NCBI GenBank assembly: GCA_018882935.1
Contig: VERA01000010.1
Coordinates: 1-55,769, forward strand
From: Burkholderiaceae bacterium
Lineage (GTDB): Bacteria > Pseudomonadota > Gammaproteobacteria > Burkholderiales > Burkholderiaceae_D
Direction of reading: 5' to 3'
Length of the DNA: 55,769 bases
Shown: positions 50,162-55,769 of the stretch, piece after piece
Layout of the letters: each line of letters begins with the position of its first letter
How positions within the stretch are numbered: the first letter of the stretch is position 1
Notes under the pieces: model-generated
The model's database searches: none
The model's input: the letters and a program-made list of their open reading frames with translations, nothing else
Told to the model about the DNA's origin: nothing
Position numbers and translations under genes: made by a program

Positions 50162-51313
50162 ATGCGTCTTAAATCTGAACATTTCGAACCGACCGACGCC
50201 GCCCTTCATGCGCGGCTGTCGGCAATCAATGTCGCCGCCTATAGCAAATCCCGCAATCACCTGAACGGCCAAGTCACGCGGCTGTCGCCTTACATTACGC
50301 ACGGCCTCGTCACGATCCCGGAATTATTTGAGCGACTGCCGAAACTCAAGCTCAGCGACAAGCTAGCGTTTGAATTCGGCTGGCGCGAATTCTTTCATCA
50401 TGTGTGGAGCCGCGAGGGCGAGCGAATTCTTTCAGATATGCGGCCTGGCCTCCCGGGCGTACGCTACGCCGACGAGCTGCCCGATGATATCCGTGAAGGT
50501 CGCACCGGTATCGCTACGATCGATCAAGCAGTGCATCAGCTGTACGCTACCGGCTACCTGCATAATCACGCACGTATGTGGGTGGCGAGTTATGTGGTTC
50601 ACCTGCGCAAAGTGCACTGGCGCACCGGCGCGGACTGGATGGTTGCGCACCTGCTCGATGGCGATCTTGCGTCCAATCATCTCTCATGGCAGTGGGTCGC
50701 TGCCACCTTCAGTAGCAAGCCGTATCTGTTTAATGCGGAGAACGTCGCACGCTACGCGACAGCCGACTGGCACTGTCCGGGCAGCGCCATCGATACCAGC
50801 TATGAAGCGCTGGAACGCATCGCCCGCAGCAATGAGATGATAGACAGTCCAGGGTCGCTGGTCGGCACTGTCGAACCTGAAACTTTCGCCGCCCCGCCGG
50901 AGCTGTCATCGACATCGATTCCAAAAGCAGAACGAATCCGTCTCGTACATCCCTGGATGCTGGCGGATCGTCGTTTCGAAGGACAGCGTATCGGCGTGAT
51001 CCACCTGCCCTTCCATGCGCGCTTCCCATGGTCAGCGCGGCGCTGGCAGTTCGTGACAGATAGAATGATGGCTATCACCGATGCACTGTTCATCGGTGAT
51101 CTCAACGAACTGAAAGACATGCTTTCTGAAACACCCAACGTTGAATCAGTAGCCACGCTGAACCCAGGCTACGATGATCTGCTGCCGCAGCTGTGCACAC
51201 AGCTCATGGATGCACCGCGTCAGTTTGCTAATCCCTCCAAGACCTGCCGCTCGTTTTCTGCGTTCTGGTCGCAATGTACCGAAGCCCACCCACAACGAGG
51301 ATGGCATCGATGA
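50162..51313 (+). CDS. Photolyase/cryptochrome-family FAD-binding domain protein
   Basis: 383 residues. The helical FAD-binding half of photolyases comes first: VTRLSPYITHGLV, KLAFEFGWREFFHHVWSREG, YLHNHARMWVASYVVHLRKVHWRTGADWMVAHLLDGDLASNHLSWQWVAATFSSKPYLFNAENVARY (about 40-205). The usual N-terminal antenna domain is absent; instead a C-terminal segment (about 258-370) looks alpha/beta and could be a relocated or unrelated domain. Its stop overlaps the next photolyase gene as ATGA, so the two proteins are made together. Confidence 0.83.
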   Translation: MRLKSEHFEPTDAALHARLSAINVAAYSKSRNHLNGQVTRLSPYITHGLVTIPELFERLPKLKLSDKLAFEFGWREFFHHVWSREGERILSDMRPGLPGVRYADELPDDIREGRTGIATIDQAVHQLYATGYLHNHARMWVASYVVHLRKVHWRTGADWMVAHLLDGDLASNHLSWQWVAATFSSKPYLFNAENVARYATADWHCPGSAIDTSYEALERIARSNEMIDSPGSLVGTVEPETFAAPPELSSTSIPKAERIRLVHPWMLADRRFEGQRIGVIHLPFHARFPWSARRWQFVTDRMMAITDALFIGDLNELKDMLSETPNVESVATLNPGYDDLLPQLCTQLMDAPRQFANPSKTCRSFSAFWSQCTEAHPQRGWHR

Positions 51314-52893
51314 AGCTGGGTGTGGTCTGGTTCAAGCGTGATCTGCGCGTATTCGATCACGCACCATTGGTCGAGGCTGCAAAACACCGGCAAGTACTGC
51401 CACTCTATATTTACGAACCCACCCTGATCCGCGCGCCTGATTATGCGACTCAGCATATTGGTTTCATCAATGAATGCTTAGTCGATCTTGATCAAGCCTT
51501 GTCCGCTCGCGGCAGTCCGCTGCTCGCGCAATATGGTGAAGCGACTGCGATCTTTCAGCGTGTGCTCGATACATTTGGGCCATTTGCGCTGTATTCGCAT
51601 GAAGAAACGGGGAATGCACTTAGTTACGAGCGCGACAAGCGCGTCGCTGAATGGTGCCGAGCCAATGGCATTGTTTGGAAAGAGTTTCCGTCAAATGGCG
51701 TCGTCCGCAAACTCAGCTCACGCGATGAATGGTCTGATCTCTGGATGCAACGCATGAAGCCCGCGCCGCTTGCAGCGCCGGATTTCTTGGGCAAGCCAGA
51801 GGGCACGCTGACGCCCAATGGCATCATGCTGCCGCACTGGATGGGCATGCCGGATAACGACAAACCTCTGCGGCAAAAAGGTAGTCGCAAGCAAGCGGCG
51901 CAACTGCTGAAGCAGTTTCTTTCACAGCGCTTGTCGCACTACCGCTTTGGCATGTCGAGCCCACTCTCGGCAGCAGATTTATGTTCGCGGCTGTCGCCTC
52001 ATATTGCCTACGGCAGCCTGTCGATCAAAGAGCTTGTACACAAAGTGTGGAAGACGCGCGCCGAGCTGAATGCCATGCCTGCACACGTGAGGCCCAAAGG
52101 CGCGGTCGAAGGTTTAAAGTCTTTCGAGAGCCGGCTGCATTGGCGTTGCCACTTTGTGCAAAAGCTGGAATCTGAGCCCGAGATTGAAACGCGCAATATG
52201 CATCGCGGCTTTGATGGCTTGCGAGAGCCACACTTCAATCGCGAGTACTTCGAGCGCTGGCGTAAAGCAGAGACTGGCTTTCCCTTAATTGATGCCTGCA
52301 TGCGCATGCTGGCAGAAACCGGCTGGATCAACTTTAGAATGCGGGCATTGCTAGTGAGCTTTTCAAGCTATCAGCTATGGAATCATTGGCGTGAACCGGC
52401 ATTGCACCTGGCTCAGGAGTTTCTTGATTACGAGCCAGGTATTCACTACTCACAGATTCAAATGCAGTCGGGGGTCACTGGCATCAATACCCTGCGCATC
52501 TACAACCCCGTCAAGCAGGCGCAAGATCAAGACCCGGACGGTGAATTCGTCAGGCGCTGGCTACCTGCACTCGTGAACGTACCGACTGAGTTTATTTTCG
52601 AGCCGTGGACTATGCCATCGGCGCTTCAGCAACACACCGGGGTAATCATTGGCAGCACATATCCGGAGCCGGTCGTCGATCACTTAGCGGCAGCGCGCCA
52701 TGCACGCGAGACCATGTGGGCACTGCGCCGCGGACCCGAAGCACGCGAAGAAGCACGACGCGTCTTCGATAAACATGGCAGCCGCAATCCAGCACGCGAA
52801 GGACGTCGTTCATCCAAATCCAGGCAAAAATCTTCAGAGGCAGCCAAGGAAGATACGCCACCGACACCCCAATTATCGCTAGGACTGGAATGA
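51310..52893 (+). CDS. Deoxyribodipyrimidine photolyase / cryptochrome
   Basis: 527 residues from the ATG at 51310. N-terminal antenna-binding alpha/beta domain (KLGVVWFKRDLRVFDHAPLVEAA; about 1-135) and C-terminal FAD domain: WRCHFVQKLE, TGFPLIDACMRMLAETGWINFRMRALLVSFSSYQLW, then RIYNPVKQAQDQDPDGEFVRRWLPAL near the flavin. Likely repairs UV-induced pyrimidine dimers in blue light. After about 470 comes a basic disordered tail that ends QLSLGL (521-526), like a beta-clamp-binding motif. AGGA precedes the start; overlaps the upstream gene by 4 bases. Confidence 0.92.
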   Translation: MKLGVVWFKRDLRVFDHAPLVEAAKHRQVLPLYIYEPTLIRAPDYATQHIGFINECLVDLDQALSARGSPLLAQYGEATAIFQRVLDTFGPFALYSHEETGNALSYERDKRVAEWCRANGIVWKEFPSNGVVRKLSSRDEWSDLWMQRMKPAPLAAPDFLGKPEGTLTPNGIMLPHWMGMPDNDKPLRQKGSRKQAAQLLKQFLSQRLSHYRFGMSSPLSAADLCSRLSPHIAYGSLSIKELVHKVWKTRAELNAMPAHVRPKGAVEGLKSFESRLHWRCHFVQKLESEPEIETRNMHRGFDGLREPHFNREYFERWRKAETGFPLIDACMRMLAETGWINFRMRALLVSFSSYQLWNHWREPALHLAQEFLDYEPGIHYSQIQMQSGVTGINTLRIYNPVKQAQDQDPDGEFVRRWLPALVNVPTEFIFEPWTMPSALQQHTGVIIGSTYPEPVVDHLAAARHARETMWALRRGPEAREEARRVFDKHGSRNPAREGRRSSKSRQKSSEAAKEDTPPTPQLSLGLE

Positions 52894-52900
52894 GACGGTC

Positions 52901-53773
52901 ATGCTGAAAGGCATAATCGCCGCCGGCACCGCATTCGCGCTGTGGGGCGTATTCCCACTATATCTGCGCTTACTGAAACACGTACCCTCGTTGGAAATCC
53001 TGTCGCATCGGGTGCTGTGGTCGGTGGTGCTGCTGATGAGCTTGCTAGCTGTTCGGCGTCAGTGGGGCTGGCTGGCGCTGGTGCGCGCCAAGCCCCGCAT
53101 CATCGTCACGTTTGTTGCCAGCGCGCTGATGCTTGCAACCAATTGGGTGGTGTATATCTGGTCGGTCAATCATGACCACATCATCGACGCGAGCCTGGGT
53201 TATTTCATCGCCCCACTGTTCAACGTGTTGTTCGGTATTGGCTTGGGTGAGCGCCTGCGCCTGACGCAATGGATTGCTGTCGCTTTGGCGACCTGTGGTG
53301 TGCTGTGGCTGACTTTCAGCGCGGGGCAGTTGCCTTGGATTGGTTTGGTGATTGGTCTGACTTTCGGCTTGTACGGCTTGCTCAGAAAAACTGCTGCCTT
53401 GGGCGCATTGGAGGGTCTGAGTATAGAAACGCTGGTGCTTTTTCCTGCGGCGACCGTGTTTTTACTATCACCCGATGCGGGCTCATCACATGCTTTTGCC
53501 AGCGATCTTCAACTCTCGCTCCTGCTGATTGCCGCCGGGCCTGTCACGGCAATACCGCTGCTGATGTTTGCCTATGGCGCGCGCCGCATTCCACTTTCGT
53601 TGGTTGGCCTGCTGCAGTACATCGGACCTAGCCTGCAGCTACTGATCGGCGTGTGGCTTTTCAACGAAGCATTTGACGGCTTGAAGCTTGCAGGCTTTGC
53701 GCTAATTTGGTCAGGTTTGCTTATCTATTCAGTCGACAGCTTGGCCCGGGGCATAACGCTAAGCGCCAACTAG
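52901..53773 (+). CDS. rarD: RarD family EamA transporter
   Basis: 290 residues, ten transmembrane helices in two EamA repeats. The start MLKGIIAAGTAFALWGVFPLYLRLLKHVPSLEILSHRVLWS is the RarD signature, with NWVVYIWSVNHDHIIDASLGYFIAPLFNVLFGI in repeat one. RarD proteins are exporters of unknown substrate, named from a chloramphenicol-sensitive phenotype. Seven bases after the photolyase gene, so cotranscribed. Confidence 0.93.
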   Translation: MLKGIIAAGTAFALWGVFPLYLRLLKHVPSLEILSHRVLWSVVLLMSLLAVRRQWGWLALVRAKPRIIVTFVASALMLATNWVVYIWSVNHDHIIDASLGYFIAPLFNVLFGIGLGERLRLTQWIAVALATCGVLWLTFSAGQLPWIGLVIGLTFGLYGLLRKTAALGALEGLSIETLVLFPAATVFLLSPDAGSSHAFASDLQLSLLLIAAGPVTAIPLLMFAYGARRIPLSLVGLLQYIGPSLQLLIGVWLFNEAFDGLKLAGFALIWSGLLIYSVDSLARGITLSAN

Positions 53774-53802
53774 AAAAAAATCGCCTGGTGAGTACCAGGC
53801 GA
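53774..53802 (-). terminator. Intrinsic terminator of the leftward hypothetical gene
   Basis: TCGCCTGGT-GAGT-ACCAGGCGA (53781-53802), a 9-base stem with a 4-base loop; the minus-strand RNA continues with a run of seven T. On the plus strand no T-run follows, so it mainly ends the transcript of the gene at 53849-55282. Confidence 0.88.
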
Positions 53803-53848
53803 AATCGGGCTAGGCTATCAGTTACCTACGGCTACAGCGAAGTGCTTG

Positions 53849-55282
53849 TTAACCCAATGCTGCCATTGCCGTTTGAAACGGATCGACTGATTCTTTGGAC
53901 GTGTTCTTGATAGCCTCCGTCAGAAACCTAGTACATACCTGACGGAAGTGTTCTAAGTAGTTATTTACCTCAGGCTCTTGAGCAGCTTTTTGAATGAATT
54001 TGGCAGCGTTTTTGGCAATGAGCCGATGGTCTTGGTTGCTCCAATCTAGAATCCCTTCACGGAAAAATGTGAACAGGCCTTCACAAAGATTAGTCACAGC
54101 GACAGGGTTAACGTAACCTGGGGATGGCTTTTTACCTGTTTGCTTGTACTCGGTTAGTAAATTCGCCCGAGAAAAACTTACAAGCTTGTTAGCCAATGCA
54201 GTTGGTTTTATCCAAGGCTTGTTTTCGGCTTCTTGAATATCTAAATCTCCGGCACCTATCATTCGCCCAAACTGCATCACCATCTTGCCTAGCCGCCTTG
54301 TATCAAATGCCTTAATCGGAGAATTCAGCAAGTAATTGATGGCATTTTGGGCAATATCGATCAGAGACGGAGTATAGGCAGTCCTTTTAAAGCCACTCAG
54401 CAAGCCAATTTGCTTTGAACTTACCTCAGCTACGCCATCTTTTCCAAAGTCTGGCACTTTATATTTGATTCCTTTACTTATCCAACCAAGTAGCGCCATG
54501 ACATCACCCACTTTTTTCGGCCCGTCAACAGTAAGTAAATCATTTTTATGGATTATGTTGATCAGTTTGCGCATAAGCTTACAGATTGCGGGGCGCAGCA
54601 CCCTCCAGTCGTCGTCTGCAAAAGCCTTGCTGCCTTGATCCCAATTAATGCAAGCCTCTAACCCGTAACAGACTCTCGCAGCGGCGAAAAGCGTAATTGT
54701 CTCGTCCTCGGAAAGCACATCGATTGAATTTGCGGCCACATTCCAAAAGTTGATGATTTTCTTGGCAAACTGCGTTAGCTCGGATTCACATTCCGGGTGT
54801 TGATTCAATTTCTTGAAATCAATGTTTTCTATGCAGTCTTTGATCGATTGACTCGCGGCAGTTAACTTGTCGGTCGATGGATTTAAGTCAAACTCGTCGA
54901 TGATTGTCATCAGTTCCCGTGCTTTTTCAATTCCATTTATAACTCCTGGTAATTGTGGCGGCGCTACGGTGACGTGAGACGCTGTGCTTGGTGTCGCCGG
55001 ACTATTTGAAGAGGTTGAGGAGGTTGAGGAGTTTGAGGAGTTTGAGGAGGTCGAAGAAGTAGAAGCGCTTGGTGAGCTTGATGAGCCGAGTAAACCCGGG
55101 GGCAAAACGTCTTGGCTGGACGGCCCGAGCACATCCGCGTCAACCTTGGGTTTTGTGGTTATCGACGGCTGTGGCTGGGGCTGTGGCTGGTTCCCTGTCG
55201 GGGATGGGGGCTTGGCCGTTGGCACTGGCGACAAACTTGGAAAGTTCTTGTCGGTATATCGGAGGTTGTAGTTTCGGTTCAT
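53849..55282 (-). CDS. Hypothetical protein with Ser/Asn/Thr repeat and helical body, 477 residues
   Basis: Not recognised. From the ATG at 55282 (MNRNYNLRYTDKNFPSLSP) residues 1-115 are disordered, with Pro-Gln repeats and a Ser-Thr/Asn-Ser tract (about 68-95) encoded by 9-base repeats. Residues 120-477 predict almost all alpha helix in units of about 40-45 residues, as in armadillo/HEAT-like proteins (for example FADDDWRVLRPAICKLMRKLINIIHK). No signal peptide, membrane helix or enzyme motif. AT-rich compared with neighbours and alone on its strand with its own terminator. No good Shine-Dalgarno at the ATG; a TTG at 55318 is an alternative start. A secreted effector is one reading, not proven. 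Confidence 0.65.
   Translation of the reverse strand: MNRNYNLRYTDKNFPSLSPVPTAKPPSPTGNQPQPQPQPSITTKPKVDADVLGPSSQDVLPPGLLGSSSSPSASTSSTSSNSSNSSTSSTSSNSPATPSTASHVTVAPPQLPGVINGIEKARELMTIIDEFDLNPSTDKLTAASQSIKDCIENIDFKKLNQHPECESELTQFAKKIINFWNVAANSIDVLSEDETITLFAAARVCYGLEACINWDQGSKAFADDDWRVLRPAICKLMRKLINIIHKNDLLTVDGPKKVGDVMALLGWISKGIKYKVPDFGKDGVAEVSSKQIGLLSGFKRTAYTPSLIDIAQNAINYLLNSPIKAFDTRRLGKMVMQFGRMIGAGDLDIQEAENKPWIKPTALANKLVSFSRANLLTEYKQTGKKPSPGYVNPVAVTNLCEGLFTFFREGILDWSNQDHRLIAKNAAKFIQKAAQEPEVNNYLEHFRQVCTRFLTEAIKNTSKESVDPFQTAMAALG
55011..55064. repeat. Short tandem repeat, six 9-base units
   Basis: Units GAGGTTGAG, GAGGTTGAG, GAGTTTGAG, GAGTTTGAG, GAGGTCGAA, GAAGTAGAA. On the coding (minus) strand each encodes Ser-(Thr/Asn)-Ser. 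Because the unit is 9 bases, copy-number change keeps the reading frame. Confidence 0.85.
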
Positions 55283-55318
55283 GATCGTAGGAAATAAGTT
55301 GATAGGAATGTCCGTCAA

Positions 55319-55646
55319 ACGAACATGCTGATCGGTAGATTCCTAGTCGCTGCAGTTCTACTACCGAACACTTATTCGGCTTTTTCTGGTTGAAACGTCC
55401 TCTAACGCCGACGATCTGTTGTAATTTTTTCTCGGCCTCAGCGACCTCCATGGAACGCAAATCCAATTGACCGACTCATACTGATCTGGCCTCGACTGAT
55501 CCAATACGCAAGCTGGCTGTTTTACTTGGCGGGCAGATGCAAATCGGGGGGTCAGCGCTAGCACTGGCATCCTGCCGCGCTTCGGGTATCCTCTCTGGTT
55601 GTTCCAGCGTTCTGCTGCACACCCACCTCATCTGGTAACCACATTC
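55319..55646. other. Intergenic region before ettA (328 bases)
   Basis: AT-rich. I see no gene I can support. A minus-strand frame (55140-55466, 108 codons) overlaps the start of the hypothetical gene in another frame and has no recognisable family. TCGGTAG (55332-55338) and CTACCGA (55361-55367) could form a hairpin in the leader of the leftward gene. The right part should hold the ettA promoter, but no convincing hexamers were found. Confidence 0.5.
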
Positions 55647-55769
55647 ATGGCTAATTACGTCTACACAATGCATCGCGTGGGCAAGATCGTTCCGCCCAAG
55701 CGTCAAATCCTGAAAGATATTTCGCTCTCCTTCTTCCCCGGCGCAAAAATCGGCGTGCTGGGCCTGAAC
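55647..55769 (+). CDS. ettA: Energy-dependent translational throttle protein EttA, N-terminal part
   Basis: 41 codons before the window ends: MANYVYTMHRVGKIVPPKRQ then ILKDISLSFFPGAKIGVLGLN, the invariant start of EttA just ahead of its first Walker A loop. EttA is an ABC-F ATPase that binds the ribosomal E site and gates elongation according to ATP/ADP ratio. Partial; continues past the right edge. Confidence 0.93.
   Translation, partial: MANYVYTMHRVGKIVPPKRQILKDISLSFFPGAKIGVLGLN

Noticed and set aside
55140..55466. 108-codon frame on the minus strand overlapping the 477-residue hypothetical gene
   Set aside because: It has no recognisable family, its 3' half overlaps the longer gene in another frame, and the longer frame has the consistent domain layout and a terminator.

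Overview
The window is a stretch of a betaproteobacterial chromosome, most likely Burkholderiales. The evidence is the pilMNOP - ponA - cyaY - lptM - lysA block, the ccsB/resB - cytochrome c4 - engB - hemB block, the infA-rpmJ order inside the ribosomal protein cluster, a fused isobutyryl-CoA mutase (IcmF), and HemB of the aspartate (Mg-type) metal-site class. Base composition looks moderately GC-rich, with three visibly more AT-rich genes of unknown function. I could not run searches, so genus is not assigned.

Layout. 1-2726 (minus): type IV pilus assembly genes pilM, pilN, pilO, pilP and the first codons of pilQ, all joined by ATGA overlaps. 2960-7237: ponA (PBP1A), cyaY, lptM and lysA. 7173-13050 (minus): the MsrPQ periplasmic methionine sulfoxide repair pair, the system II cytochrome c maturation pair CcsB/ResB and a di-haem cytochrome c4. 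13186-15087 (plus): engB and hemB. Between these two the minus strand holds a chain of four hairpins ending in an intrinsic terminator, which I read as a candidate small RNA. 15198-19585: a hypothetical gene, then dsbD, cutA and a two-gene ABC exporter on the minus strand.

19605-35800 (minus): one long translation cluster read leftwards. Order is tRNA-Tyr, tRNA-Gly, tRNA-Thr, tuf, rpsJ-rplC-rplD-rplW-rplB-rpsS-rplV-rpsC-rplP-rpmC-rpsQ, rplN-rplX-rplE-rpsN-rpsH-rplF-rplR-rpsE-rpmD-rplO-secY-infA-rpmJ, rpsM-rpsK-rpsD-rpoA-rplQ, then a terminator. The tRNA-tuf unit normally precedes secE-nusG and the other tuf copy normally precedes rpsJ. Here one tuf carries both junctions, as if two tuf copies had recombined. 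Internal promoters and hairpins mark likely control points.

35909-47716: two tandem DUF2905 membrane proteins, a MidA-like methyltransferase, a pteridine reductase-like SDR with folB and ttcA, glmU-glmS (UDP-GlcNAc supply), a DUF3147 membrane protein, a PaiB-like protein, and icmF behind a palindromic operator that resembles LiuR-type sites.

47853-55769: accessory region. It holds a Phd/VapC toxin-antitoxin pair with three palindromes in its promoter, two large helix-rich proteins of unknown function with polar disordered N-termini, a co-translated pair of photolyase/cryptochrome-family genes followed by rarD, and the start of ettA. The second photolyase ends in a sequence very like the beta-clamp-binding tail of DNA polymerase IV.
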